Shown here: piece after piece, positions 8,174-16,620 of the stretch | How the letters are laid out: each line of letters begins with the position of its first letter | How positions within the stretch are numbered: the stretch's first letter is position 1 | Assembly (NCBI GenBank): GCA_001897995.1 | Contig: MKRV01000101.1 | Span: 1 to 35,964, forward strand | Direction: 5' to 3' | From: Alphaproteobacteria bacterium 65-37 | Lineage (GTDB): Bacteria; Pseudomonadota; Alphaproteobacteria; Reyranellales; Reyranellaceae | Length of the DNA stretch: 35,964 bases | The notes under the pieces: model-generated | Told to the model about the DNA's origin: nothing | What the model saw: the letters and a program-made list of their open reading frames with translations, nothing else | The model's database searches: none | Program-made: the position numbers and the translations under genes

Positions 8174-8210
8174 TGGCCGCTTAGTCGAAAATACTGGCCG
8201 CTCAGTCGAA
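8174..8210 (-). repeat. Tandem 16-bp near-repeat spanning the hydrolase stop codon
   Basis: The two copies (8174-8189 and 8195-8210) differ by one base and are offset by 21 bases. Read on the minus strand, the first contains the TGA stop of the hydrolase gene and the second carries TAA at the same place. Because 21 is a multiple of three, the two stops are in frame. A short duplication of the gene end is the simplest explanation. Confidence 0.7.
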
Positions 8211-9272
8211 GAACAGGTCGTTCGATACCGGGCGGAAATGCTCCTCGACCATCTCGCGGGTCACGCCTTCGATGGTGGCCGGGCTCCATTTCGGCTTCTG
8301 GTCCTTGTCGATCAGCAGCGCCCGCACGCCCTCGAAGAAGTCGTGCCCCTTCTGCATGCAGCGCTGCGACATGCGGTATTCGATGGTCATCGTGTCCTCG
8401 AACGAGCGCACCGCGCAGCGGCGCAGCTGCTCGAGGGTGATCGCCATGGAGAGCGGCGAGAGCTTCATCAGCGCCGCCAGCTGCTTCTGGGCGAACTCGC
8501 TGTTCGACTTCTTGAGCTGGGCGACGATCTCCTGCAGCGTCTCGGCCGAGAAGCAGCGATCGATCTCGGGCATCAGCGCCGGCAGGGTCGCCTCGCCCGG
8601 ATCGGCGGTGAACTTGGCGATCACCGCATCGACCTTCTCGTTGGCGCGCGGCCCCGACAGGTCGGCAGCACCGAGCGCGGCCTGCAGATCGCCGATCTTG
8701 GCGCTCGGCACATGCGCCTGCACGATGCCGGCCCACAGTGCATCTGCCACCTTCAGGCGGTAGCTGGTGAGCGCCAGGAAAGTGCCCAACGCCCCCGGCA
8801 GGCGCGTCAGGAAGTAGCCGCCACCGACGTCGGGGAAGAGCCCGATCGTGGTCTCCGGCATGGCGAACAGGAACTTCTCGCTCGCCACCGAGTGCGAGCC
8901 GTGCGCCGACAGGCCGACGCCGCCGCCCATGTTGATGCCGTCGATCAGTGAGATCCAGGGCTTGGCGTAACGGTAGATGCGGCGGTTGACGATGTACTCG
9001 TCGCGGAAGAAGTCGCGGCGCAGCGTACCCGACGGATTGTCGCGCATTTCGCGGTAGAGGCCGGCCACGTCGCCACCGGCGCAGAAGGCACGGTCTCCGG
9101 CGCCGCGCAGGATCACGGCCTTGATCGCGGGATCCTTCTCCCACTGCGGCATCACTCGTTCCATCTCCAGGATGATGCCGTGCGACAACGAATTGAGGAC
9201 CTTCGGCCGGTTGAGCGTCATGATGCCCAGACCGTCTTTCACCTCGAACAGAATCTCTGCTTCAGAAGACAT
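8202..9272 (-). CDS. 3-Hydroxyisobutyryl-CoA hydrolase
   Basis: Crotonase-fold thioesterase that releases 3-hydroxyisobutyrate from its CoA ester in valine degradation. With the start used here it has 356 residues, close to HIBCH proteins and far longer than enoyl-CoA hydratases (about 260). FCAGGDVAGLY and INMGGGVGLSAHGSHSVAS form the CoA and oxyanion sites. FAMPETTIGLFPDVGG carries the glutamate (about 140) and aspartate (about 148) expected of HIBCH. The C-terminus has the FEGVRALLIDKDQKPKW segment specific to this subfamily. The ATG at 9270-9272 has GGAG five bases upstream; an adjacent ATG at 9273-9275 is possible. A more distal ATG at 9302 lies inside an inverted repeat and is unlikely. 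It is flanked by the ACAD upstream and mmsB downstream. Confidence 0.93.
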   Translation of the reverse strand: MSSEAEILFEVKDGLGIMTLNRPKVLNSLSHGIILEMERVMPQWEKDPAIKAVILRGAGDRAFCAGGDVAGLYREMRDNPSGTLRRDFFRDEYIVNRRIYRYAKPWISLIDGINMGGGVGLSAHGSHSVASEKFLFAMPETTIGLFPDVGGGYFLTRLPGALGTFLALTSYRLKVADALWAGIVQAHVPSAKIGDLQAALGAADLSGPRANEKVDAVIAKFTADPGEATLPALMPEIDRCFSAETLQEIVAQLKKSNSEFAQKQLAALMKLSPLSMAITLEQLRRCAVRSFEDTMTIEYRMSQRCMQKGHDFFEGVRALLIDKDQKPKWSPATIEGVTREMVEEHFRPVSNDLFFD

Positions 9273-9297
9273 CATCACTCCAAAGTCGACGATTTTT

Positions 9298-9355
9298 GTC
9301 ATCCCGAGGGGATCCTTCCTGATCAGTAAAGGTCCCTCGCTGCGCTCGGGATGAC
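9298..9355. repeat. REP-like palindromic intergenic element
   Basis: Positions 9298-9308 (gtcatcccgag) and 9345-9355 (ctcgggatgac) are perfect 11-bp inverted arms. Between them is a second, imperfect palindrome around tgatca, with ggatcc/ggtccc flanks. The 58-bp unit fills most of the gap between the ACAD and hydrolase genes. The form resembles dispersed extragenic palindromes of alphaproteobacteria. A stem here could act as an mRNA stability or attenuation element between two co-transcribed genes. Confidence 0.75.
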
Positions 9356-9365
9356 GGGGATGTGG

Positions 9366-10505
9366 TTACCCCACCAAAAGCCTGCGCGAAATGATCACCC
9401 TCATGATCTCGTTGGTGCCTTCGAGGATTTGGTGCACACGCAGGTCGCGGAGATAGCGCTCGATGGGGAAATCCTTCAAGTAGCCGTAACCGCCATGCAG
9501 TTGCAGCGCCTCGTTAACCACACGGAAGCCGACGTCGGTGGCGAAGCGCTTGCCCATGGCCGCCGCCTGTGTCGCTTCGGGCGACTTGGCGTCGAGCAGA
9601 GAGGCCGCCCGCCAGATCATCAGCCGAGCCGCGTCGAGTTCGGTCGCCATGTCAGCGAGCTTGAACTGGGTCGCCTGGAAGTCGGCAAGCGGCTTGCCGA
9701 ACTGCTTGCGCTCGACGACGTAGCGCGACGCCGTTTCCAGGCAGGCCCGCGCTCCGCCCAGCGAGCAGGCACCGATATTGATGCGCCCACCATCCAGACC
9801 CATCATCGCGATCTTGAAGCCGTGCCCCTCGGGGCCCAGCCGGTTGGCGACCGGCACCTTGCAGTTGTCGAAGATCACGGCGGCCGTCGGCTGGCTGTTC
9901 CAGCCGAGCTTGTTCTCCTGCTTGCCGAACGACAGGCCTGGCGTGCCGGCTTCGACCACCAAGGTCGACACCCCGCCCGCCCCCGGGCCGCCGGTCCGCA
10001 GCATCACGACATAGATGTCGCTGCGGCCGCCCCCGGAAATGAAGGCCTTGGTGCCGTTCAGCACGTAATGATCGCCGTGCAGTTCGGCCCGCGTCGCCAG
10101 GGCTGCCGCGTCGGAGCCAGCGCCTGGCTCAGTGAGGCAGTAGCTCGCGAAATGCTCCATCGAGCAGAGCTTGGGCAGGAAACGCTGCCGCTGCTCGTCG
10201 CTGCCGAAGCCGTCGATCATCCAGGCGGCCATGTTGTGGATGGAGATGTAGGCCGCCGTGCTCGGGCACGCCGCGGCCAGCTCCTCCATGATCAGCGCGG
10301 CATCGAAACGGCTGAGGCCACTGCCGCCGACATCGTCCTTCACGTAGATGCCGCCGAACCCCAGCGCCGCCGCCTCCCGCAGAACGGCCTCCGGGAAGAT
10401 CTTTTCAGCGTCCCATCGGGCAGCCTCGGGCAACATCCGCTCGGTCGCGAATTGCCGAGCCGTGTCGCGAAAAGCCTGTTGGTCCTCAGAAAGCGTAAAA
10501 TCCAT
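9366..10505 (-). CDS. Acyl-CoA dehydrogenase, probably isobutyryl-CoA dehydrogenase
   Basis: FAD enzyme of 379 residues that introduces a 2,3 double bond into a short branched acyl-Co[15 protein letters not shown] (near 127) and [11 protein letters not shown] form the flavin and substrate site. [12 protein letters not shown] precedes the long C-terminal helices. The catalytic Glu362 lies in [16 protein letters not shown], the position used by short/medium-chain and isobutyryl-CoA dehydrogenases. Overall character ([46 protein letters not shown]) resembles ACAD8. The next two genes are the HIBYL-CoA hydrolase and MmsB, which supports isobutyryl-CoA as the substrate. It is the first gene of the leftward run; the promoter should lie in 10506-10597. 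A 2-methylbutyryl-CoA preference is possible. Confidence 0.88.
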   Translation of the reverse strand: MDFTLSEDQQAFRDTARQFATERMLPEAARWDAEKIFPEAVLREAAALGFGGIYVKDDVGGSGLSRFDAALIMEELAAACPSTAAYISIHNMAAWMIDGFGSDEQRQRFLPKLCSMEHFASYCLTEPGAGSDAAALATRAELHGDHYVLNGTKAFISGGGRSDIYVVMLRTGGPGAGGVSTLVVEAGTPGLSFGKQENKLGWNSQPTAAVIFDNCKVPVANRLGPEGHGFKIAMMGLDGGRINIGACSLGGARACLETASRYVVERKQFGKPLADFQATQFKLADMATELDAARLMIWRAASLLDAKSPEATQAAAMGKRFATDVGFRVVNEALQLHGGYGYLKDFPIERYLRDLRVHQILEGTNEIMRVIISRRLLVG

Positions 10506-10597
10506 GCGAGGCGGATCATATCGGGGGGTCTCCCCCGGTCAACCCGTCGGCGTCGATGACGATGGCCGCAGCATCGGCGCTGCTTTAGACTTGCGCC
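10506..10597. promoter_or_regulatory. Divergent intergenic region with a small GC hairpin
   Basis: This 92-bp gap separates the leftward valine operon from the rightward membrane-protein/hemB run, so promoters for both are expected here. A 6-bp palindrome, cggggg (10522-10527) and cccccg (10532-10537) with a 4-base loop, lies about 17 bases upstream of the ACAD start on its own strand, close to its ribosome-binding region. No confident -35/-10 pair stands out. Confidence 0.4.
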
Positions 10598-11035
10598 ATG
10601 GGTTGGCGCACTCTCACTGAGGAAGAAGCAGCAACACTTCCCGAGGCGCGCCTGGGAGGGGCGCTGCTCTGGATCGTCATCGCCGCCTTCGTCCTCTGCC
10701 TCGTCGCGCTCCTCGGCTCCACTTTGGCATTCCAACGGTTACCTGCCATCGGCCTGCGCTACGCGATTGCCGTCGGTTTTGTGACGATCTGGTCGGCGGG
10801 CTTCCTCGTCCTGACGGCCCTGCGCTGGCGCCACACGCCTGTCGTCGCGAGCGCCGGCCTGGTGCTGTGGATCGGCTGGCGCACCAGCGTCGTGCTTTCG
10901 GGCAGCCCGGTGGAGCTTTGGCCCCTGCTCGTGGACATGGCCGCCGAGGCGATGCTCGCCGCGGGCTTCTGCGGCTATATGGCCACGGCGGTGCGACCCA
11001 ATGCCTATTATCGCCGTCGCCTACCCGTCCCCTGA
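10598..11035 (+). CDS. Conserved-looking four-helix membrane protein, function unknown
   Basis: A protein of 145 residues with a short cytoplasmic N-terminus and about four hydrophobic segments (roughly 20-43, 52-74, 82-98 and 108-130), ending in a basic tail (YYRRRLPVP). I recognise no catalytic motif. The layout resembles small DUF-type inner-membrane proteins. It starts at the ATG at 10598; the ribosome-binding site is weak. It precedes hemB by 19 bases and could share its transcript, but a link to heme synthesis is not shown by the sequence. Confidence 0.7.
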   Translation: MGWRTLTEEEAATLPEARLGGALLWIVIAAFVLCLVALLGSTLAFQRLPAIGLRYAIAVGFVTIWSAGFLVLTALRWRHTPVVASAGLVLWIGWRTSVVLSGSPVELWPLLVDMAAEAMLAAGFCGYMATAVRPNAYYRRRLPVP

Positions 11036-11045
11036 GCCGCTATAA

Positions 11046-12065
<1,020 letters not shown>

Positions 12066-12074
12066 CCGACTGAC

Positions 12075-12563
12075 ATGATCGAACGTCCGTCGGCTCGCCT
12101 GATCCTGCTCGACCCGCAGGAGCGCCTTTTCCTGTTCAACGTCCACGACCCAGCGGTCTTCGACCCCGCCCAGCCCTACTTCGATCCTTTCTGGGTCATG
12201 ATCGGCGGCATGGTCGACCCCGGTGAAGATTTCGCCGAAGCCGCCGTCCGTGAAGCCGGGGAAGAAACCAAGCTTCCGGTGGCCGGCGCGCCGCACTGGG
12301 TATGGACGCGCGAGCGGCGCATGAGCTGGCGCGGCAAGGACGTGATGCACAAGGAGCGGTTTTTCCTCGCCCGGACCAACCGTACCGACGTCGACACATC
12401 GGGCCTCGACGAGCGCGAGCGAAGCTGGACCCGCGGTCACCGCTGGTGGACAGTCGACGAGATCCTGGCCTCGACGGAACGCTTCGAGCCGCTCGACCTC
12501 GGTATCCGCCTGCAGGCGCTCCTGCGCGATGGTGTCCCGGACGAACCGATCGTCCTGGCCTGA
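12075..12563 (+). CDS. NUDIX hydrolase
   Basis: A protein of 162 residues that should hydrolyse a nucleoside-diphosphate-X compound. The NUDIX box runs from Gly45 to Leu67: G45-x5-E51-x7-R59-E60-A-G-E63-E64-T-K66-L. All metal-binding residues (Arg59, Glu60, Glu63, Glu64) are present, but the conserved glycine near the end of the box is Lys66. WVMIGGMVDPGEDF leads into the box and RGHRWWTVDEI follows the core, as in many NUDIX proteins. The substrate is not predictable. It follows hemB closely and converges on the PEP-mutase-family gene. Confidence 0.9.
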   Translation: MIERPSARLILLDPQERLFLFNVHDPAVFDPAQPYFDPFWVMIGGMVDPGEDFAEAAVREAGEETKLPVAGAPHWVWTRERRMSWRGKDVMHKERFFLARTNRTDVDTSGLDERERSWTRGHRWWTVDEILASTERFEPLDLGIRLQALLRDGVPDEPIVLA

Positions 12564-12577
12564 GCGGACGCCTGCCG

Positions 12578-13411
12578 TCAGGCGGCCGGCGAGCCCCTGA
12601 GCATCCGGCGCACATCGGCAAATGGCATCATCTCCCGCATCCAGGCGAAGGAGCCCTGCTCCCTCATCGCCCGCCCAGCTCCGACAACAGCGGCAAAGGC
12701 CAGGCGCGACAGCGCACCGCCGACACTGATTCGCTTGGCACCGGCATCGGCCAACTGAGCCACCGTGATATCGGGGTCGAGCCAGCCGGTCACCACGTTG
12801 AAGGGCCGCTTCAAGGCGCCCACGACCTTGCGCACCTCGGCGACGTTGCGCAAACCCGGGGCATAGAGGACATCCGCACCGGCCGCTTCGTAGGCCTGCA
12901 GGCGCCGGATCGTGTCGCCCATGTCGTTGCGACCGTGCAGCAGGTTTTCGGCGCGGGCCGTAAGCATGAACGGCACCGGCAAGGCGTGGGCCACCTTCGC
13001 CGCGATGCGCACGCGCTCCACCGCCAGGTCGAAATCATAGATCGGTGCCTCGGGATCGCCCGTGAAATCTTCGATCGAGCCGCCGACAGCGCCGGCTTCG
13101 GCCGCCAGGCGGATGGCGTCGGCCGCCGCCTCGGGTTCGTGCGCGAAGCAGTTTTCCAGGTCGATATTGACCGGCAGATCACTCGCCTCGACGATGGCCC
13201 GGCAGTTGGCGACGACTTCGCCTCGGCTCACCTTGCTGTCTGCCCGCCCGAGCATGTTGGCCAGTCCCAGGCTGGTGGTCGCCAGGGCCTCGAAGCCGAG
13301 CGCTTCCAGGAGACGCGCCGTGCCGGCATCCCAGGGATTGGGAATGACGAAAGCACCGGCTCGTTCGTGCAGCGCTCGAAACGCCGAGGCCTTCTCCGTC
13401 TGGCTGCGCAT
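12578..13411 (-). CDS. Isocitrate lyase/PEP mutase family protein
   Basis: TIM-barrel enzyme of 277 residues. FVIPNPWDAGTARLLEALGF (residues 21-40) is the first barrel strand. The Mg2+ site is likely formed by D84 and E86 (VNIDLENCF) and by E114 (GGSIEDFT). The catalytic KKCGH loop of isocitrate lyase is absent, so it is not a true isocitrate lyase. 2-Methylisocitrate lyase, oxaloacetate decarboxylase or carboxyPEP-mutase-like activity are the alternatives. The ATG at 13409-13411 has AGGAG upstream; a much longer frame that reaches 13831 lies over the divergent LysR gene and is rejected. It is divergently paired with the LysR gene, 105 bp apart, the usual layout for regulator and target. Confidence 0.87.
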   Translation of the reverse strand: MRSQTEKASAFRALHERAGAFVIPNPWDAGTARLLEALGFEALATTSLGLANMLGRADSKVSRGEVVANCRAIVEASDLPVNIDLENCFAHEPEAAADAIRLAAEAGAVGGSIEDFTGDPEAPIYDFDLAVERVRIAAKVAHALPVPFMLTARAENLLHGRNDMGDTIRRLQAYEAAGADVLYAPGLRNVAEVRKVVGALKRPFNVVTGWLDPDITVAQLADAGAKRISVGGALSRLAFAAVVGAGRAMREQGSFAWMREMMPFADVRRMLRGSPAA

Positions 13412-13516
13412 GATCTTGCTCCTCGCACATGTGACATCGTTCAACCCAAGCTTTGCTGCCTCGCCATGTGTTGTAAAATGCATAGTATCTCTATCTTCCA
13501 TCAGGATTCCTGATCC
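13412..13516. promoter_or_regulatory. Divergent promoter/operator region between LysR and PEP-mutase-family genes
   Basis: The 105-bp gap must hold promoters for both genes. A perfect palindrome, atcagg-att-cctgat, lies at 13500-13514, immediately before the LysR ATG and over its weak AGGA ribosome-binding site, so binding there could produce autorepression. A second symmetric site, cacatgtg (13427-13434), lies just upstream of the PEP-mutase-family start. The A/T-richer patch ttgtaaaatgcatagtatc at 13471-13489 is the likeliest promoter core in an otherwise GC-rich region. Assignments of sites to LysR are inferred. Confidence 0.5.
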
Positions 13517-14434
13517 ATGGATTTCGACGAACTGCGGACCTTCGTGACCGTTGCTGCCCTTGGAAATTTCACCCAGGCCGGACACCGCCTGCATCGCTCG
13601 CAACCCGCCATCAGCCGACGGCTCAGCCTGCTGGAGCAGGAGTTGGGCGTTCCCCTCTTCGAGCGCCTGCGCGAGCGGGCGCGGCTGACCGAAGCCGGCC
13701 GGGCGTTCCTGCCGCATGCCGAAGCGGCCCTTGCCTCCCTCGACGATGCCCGACAGGCCGTGCGTGGATTGCAGGCCGGCCTGCAGGGGGCGATTTCCCT
13801 CGCCCTTGTCGGCACCTTGGCCGATTCGCATATCGTCGGCCTCCTCCGGCGCTTCACGCAGCGGGCCCCCGGCATGCGGCTGCAGCTTCGCACGGCCAGC
13901 AGCGCCGAGGTCAGCGACCTCGTGGGTCGCGGAGAGGCGACGCTCGGCCTGCGCTACTTCACCGGCAATCGGCCCGGCCTCGTCTCATTCGAAGCCGGCG
14001 CCGAGGCGATGCTGGTGATCGCCGCCGCCGGGCATCGCCTGGCCGGACATCGTATCCGCCAGGCGCGCGCGTTGGCCGGCGAGCGTTGGATCGGCTTTCC
14101 GCCTGCCCAAGCCGAGCGGGATTCCTCCGGCCACGTCCTGCGGCGGTTGCTGATCAAAGCCGGACTGGACGATGCCGACTTCACCGTGATCGACAGTCTG
14201 ACGGCCCAGAAACGTCTCGTTCAGGCGGGTTTCGGCCTGGCCCTGGTCCCCGAGACCAGCGTGCGCGACGAACTGCACCAGGGCACCCTGGTGGCCCTCG
14301 ACGTCCCCACACTGCGGGCCGCCATTCCCATCACTGCCGTCCACCGCAGCAAGGGCTATCTCAGCCCGGCCGCCCTCGCTCTGCTGGCACTGCTCACGGA
14401 GAAGCCAAAACCCGGAAAGAAGCCGCCATCCTGA
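13517..14434 (+). CDS. LysR family transcriptional regulator
   Basis: A protein of 305 residues, the usual LTTR length. The N-terminal winged helix-turn-helix (MDFDELRTFVTVAALGNFTQA, then HRSQPAISRRLSLLEQELG, residues 1-44) is typical, followed by LFERLRERARLTEAG. The C-terminal periplasmic-binding-protein-like domain covers about 90-300 and would bind a small effector. It is divergent from the PEP-mutase-family enzyme, the most probable target, whose substrate or product may be the co-inducer. A proline/lysine-rich tail (KPKPGKKPPS) follows the domain. Its stop faces the 47-aa ORF, 21 bases away. Confidence 0.93.
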   Translation: MDFDELRTFVTVAALGNFTQAGHRLHRSQPAISRRLSLLEQELGVPLFERLRERARLTEAGRAFLPHAEAALASLDDARQAVRGLQAGLQGAISLALVGTLADSHIVGLLRRFTQRAPGMRLQLRTASSAEVSDLVGRGEATLGLRYFTGNRPGLVSFEAGAEAMLVIAAAGHRLAGHRIRQARALAGERWIGFPPAQAERDSSGHVLRRLLIKAGLDDADFTVIDSLTAQKRLVQAGFGLALVPETSVRDELHQGTLVALDVPTLRAAIPITAVHRSKGYLSPAALALLALLTEKPKPGKKPPS

Positions 14435-14455
14435 GCACAGGACGCCGACGACGCT

Positions 14456-14599
14456 TCATTGTCGATCGCGATCCTTGCGATCGCGCTTGCGGGCCTCGTC
14501 CTCGGCCGATGCACTGCGATAGGCACGCCACGCCAGAACGAGGGCAACCAGCGAACAGGCCACGCCCAGGATCAGGGTCATCGGTTCAGTTTCGGCCAT
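14456..14599 (-). CDS. Predicted 47-residue single-pass membrane protein
   Basis: The minus strand encodes MAETEPMTLILGVACSLVAL, then VLAWRAYRSASAEDEARKR and a short charged end (DRKDRDRQ). This gives a short acidic N-terminus, one hydrophobic helix (about residues 8-24) and a highly charged Arg/Asp/Lys tail, the classic layout of small inner-membrane proteins. The ATG at 14597-14599 overlaps the end of the upstream hydrolase by 14 bases, so translation may be coupled; the ribosome-binding site is weak. An internal ATG at 14581 is possible. It is too short for reliable family assignment and its function is unknown. Confidence 0.55.
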   Translation of the reverse strand: MAETEPMTLILGVACSLVALVLAWRAYRSASAEDEARKRDRKDRDRQ

Positions 14600-15584
14600 G
14601 GCTGAAGAACTCGGCCACCATCAGGTCGCTCCAGGGCTTCCGGCCGCCACTGCCGTGGAAGCCGACATGTCCACCATGCCGCGGCAGCAGCGGCGTCAGC
14701 GAAGGGTTCTGCGCCCAATCATAGCCGCTATAGAGCGGACCGGGAATCCAAGGGTCGTCGAGGGCGGCGATCACCAGGGTTGGGACGCGGATGCCCTGCA
14801 TGAAACGCAGGGGCTTGCATTGCTCGTAGTAGTCCTCTGCCCCGGCAAAGCCATGGCGCGGGGCAATGAACACCTCGTCGTACGCCCAGACCGAACGCGC
14901 CCCGAGGACGGCCTCCCGTTCGGCGGCGCTCACTTCGGCTGCTGGGGCCAGCGCTTCGATCTTCATCTGTCCGAGGATGTGACGATGATAGAGCGTGTTG
15001 CGCGGCCGCATCATGTTGCGGCAGGTGAGCGAGAGGTCGATGGGGGCGGAAACGCTGGCCGCCGCTTCCAAGCCGCAGGTCCCGCCCTCTTCCCCCAGGA
15101 ATTTCAGCAGCATCGCACCCCCGAGCGAGTAGCCGACAGCCACCATCCCTTCGGCGGACAGTGCAATCGGAAGCTCCGCCAGCAGAGCCCGGAAATCCTG
15201 GCTGCGTCCGGCATAGTACTGGCCTTTGCAGGTCGGCCGTGACGGCCCCGCCCCGCGCAAGTTCACCCGCAACACGCGGCACCCACGGTCCAGCAGCGTG
15301 CGCGCCATGCTGTAGATGTAGTGGCTCTCCTGCGATCCCGTCAGCCCGTGGATCAGGAGGCAGAGCGGCGTGCCGGCTTTCGGCGTCTGCGGGCGGTCGA
15401 GCGTGCAGACAAGCCGATCCCCCGTTCCGTCCTTCAGGTCGACTTCCAGCCTTTCACTCACATGCGGCGCCAAGTCGATACGTGGCGGTATGAGGACATT
15501 GGCGACGGTCTGCAGATCGCCACCCCACCAGGGGAAGCGTGGACGAAAGGACGATGGATCGAAAGACGGCGGATCGAGGCTCAC
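14586..15584 (-). CDS. YheT/EMB8-family alpha/beta hydrolase, second of tandem pair
   Basis: A protein of 332 residues. FRPRFPWWGGDLQTVANVL near the N-terminus is the family signature. LIHGLTGSQESHYI carries the oxyanion region, and the nucleophile Ser153 lies in GYSLGGAML. The acid is probably Asp276/277 (AALDDPWIP) and His306 completes the triad (GGHVGFHG). The substrate is unknown; relatives are esterases of unclear role. GTG at 15582-15584 is chosen because it overlaps the upstream stop as GTGA and matches the length of the paralog before FRPRF. The gene is translationally coupled to its paralog upstream and overlaps the 47-aa ORF downstream. Confidence 0.88.
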   Translation of the reverse strand: MSLDPPSFDPSSFRPRFPWWGGDLQTVANVLIPPRIDLAPHVSERLEVDLKDGTGDRLVCTLDRPQTPKAGTPLCLLIHGLTGSQESHYIYSMARTLLDRGCRVLRVNLRGAGPSRPTCKGQYYAGRSQDFRALLAELPIALSAEGMVAVGYSLGGAMLLKFLGEEGGTCGLEAAASVSAPIDLSLTCRNMMRPRNTLYHRHILGQMKIEALAPAAEVSAAEREAVLGARSVWAYDEVFIAPRHGFAGAEDYYEQCKPLRFMQGIRVPTLVIAALDDPWIPGPLYSGYDWAQNPSLTPLLPRHGGHVGFHGSGGRKPWSDLMVAEFFSHGRN

Positions 15585-16591
15585 CCTTGCATCGTAGCAA
15601 GCCGGTCGATGAATTTCTCCACCACGAGGTCGCACCACGGTTGCGCGCTATCATGGGCATGAAAGCCGATATGCCCGCCCGCCGGCGGCATCAGCGGCAG
15701 CAGCGCCGGATTGTCCGACCAGTTGACCTCCCGATAGTACTCGACTGGAATCCAGGGGTCGTCGCACGAGGCCAAGACCATGGTCGGCACCCGGATCTCC
15801 GGCATGAAGGCGAGCGGGGTGCAAAGCCCGTGGTAGTCGTCGATGCCCCGAAAGCCGTAGCGTGGCGCGATGAACTTGTCGTTGAAATCCCAGACGCTGC
15901 GCGCGCTGCGGATCGTCTCGCATTCCTCCGGCGAATTGCGGGCCCCCTCGCCCAGCGCCTCGGCCTTCATGCCGTGCAGTAGATAGGCGTGATAGAGCCA
16001 GTTGCGCGGGCGCATCATGTGACGCGTGTTGCGCGCCAGGTCGATCGGCGCACAGATCGTCGCCGCGCCCCGTAGCGGCGTGAAGGTCCCCTCTTCACCG
16101 AGATACTTGAGCAGCATCGCACCGCCCATCGAATAGCCGACGGCGACGATGCCGTTGCCGGTGAGTTCCTCGGGAATCTGCCACAGCACGCGTCGGAAGT
16201 CCGCGGTGCGGCCGAGATGGTAATGCTCGTGACAATAGAGGCGCGACGGTCCGCAGCCACGCAGGTTCAGTCGCAGCACGCAATAGCCGCGATCGAGCAG
16301 ATGCCGGGCGGCGTTCAATATGTAGGGACTGTCTTCGCTGCCGGTGAGGCCATGGATCAGCACCACCAACGGCCGCCCCTCGACTTCCTCGACCGGCCGG
16401 TCGAGCATGCCGAGAAGAATGTCACCGGTGCGGTCGGCCATGGGAAACGCCAGCCGCTCACTATTGTGCGGCGCAAGGTCAGGAACCCGCGGCGCGGTCA
16501 ATCGGATGGCGATCGTCTGCAGGTCTGGCCCCCACCAGGGAAAACGTGGCCGAAACGGCGGCAGATCGAGAGAATCGATGGACGGGGGCAC
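15581..16591 (-). CDS. YheT/EMB8-family alpha/beta hydrolase, first of tandem pair
   Basis: A protein of 336 residues with the same architecture as the next gene. FRPRFPWWGPDLQTIA opens the fold, followed by VLIHGLTGSEDSPYI, the nucleophile Ser154 in GYSMGGAMLLKYLGEEG, then SCDDPWIP and GGHIGFHAH. About half of the residues in conserved blocks are identical to its neighbour, so the pair arose by tandem duplication. The start is uncertain: GTG at 16589-16591 gives the same N-terminal length as the paralog, while another GTG at 16642 would overlap the divergent EamA gene. The two genes start 29 bp apart in opposite directions if 16591 and 16621 are right, a very short divergent promoter region. 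Confidence 0.87.
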   Translation of the reverse strand: MPPSIDSLDLPPFRPRFPWWGPDLQTIAIRLTAPRVPDLAPHNSERLAFPMADRTGDILLGMLDRPVEEVEGRPLVVLIHGLTGSEDSPYILNAARHLLDRGYCVLRLNLRGCGPSRLYCHEHYHLGRTADFRRVLWQIPEELTGNGIVAVGYSMGGAMLLKYLGEEGTFTPLRGAATICAPIDLARNTRHMMRPRNWLYHAYLLHGMKAEALGEGARNSPEECETIRSARSVWDFNDKFIAPRYGFRGIDDYHGLCTPLAFMPEIRVPTMVLASCDDPWIPVEYYREVNWSDNPALLPLMPPAGGHIGFHAHDSAQPWCDLVVEKFIDRLATMQG

Positions 16592-16620
16592 GACAGGACC
16601 GTATTCAGCAAACCTTCGAG

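Noticed and set aside
9299..9302. Upstream ATG as start of the 3-hydroxyisobutyryl-CoA hydrolase
   Set aside because: It lies inside the palindromic element and lacks a ribosome-binding site; the ATGs at 9270-9275 have GGAG.
12578..13411. True isocitrate lyase for a glyoxylate shunt
   Set aside because: The KKCGH catalytic loop is missing and the protein is only 277 residues, so the broader family name is used.
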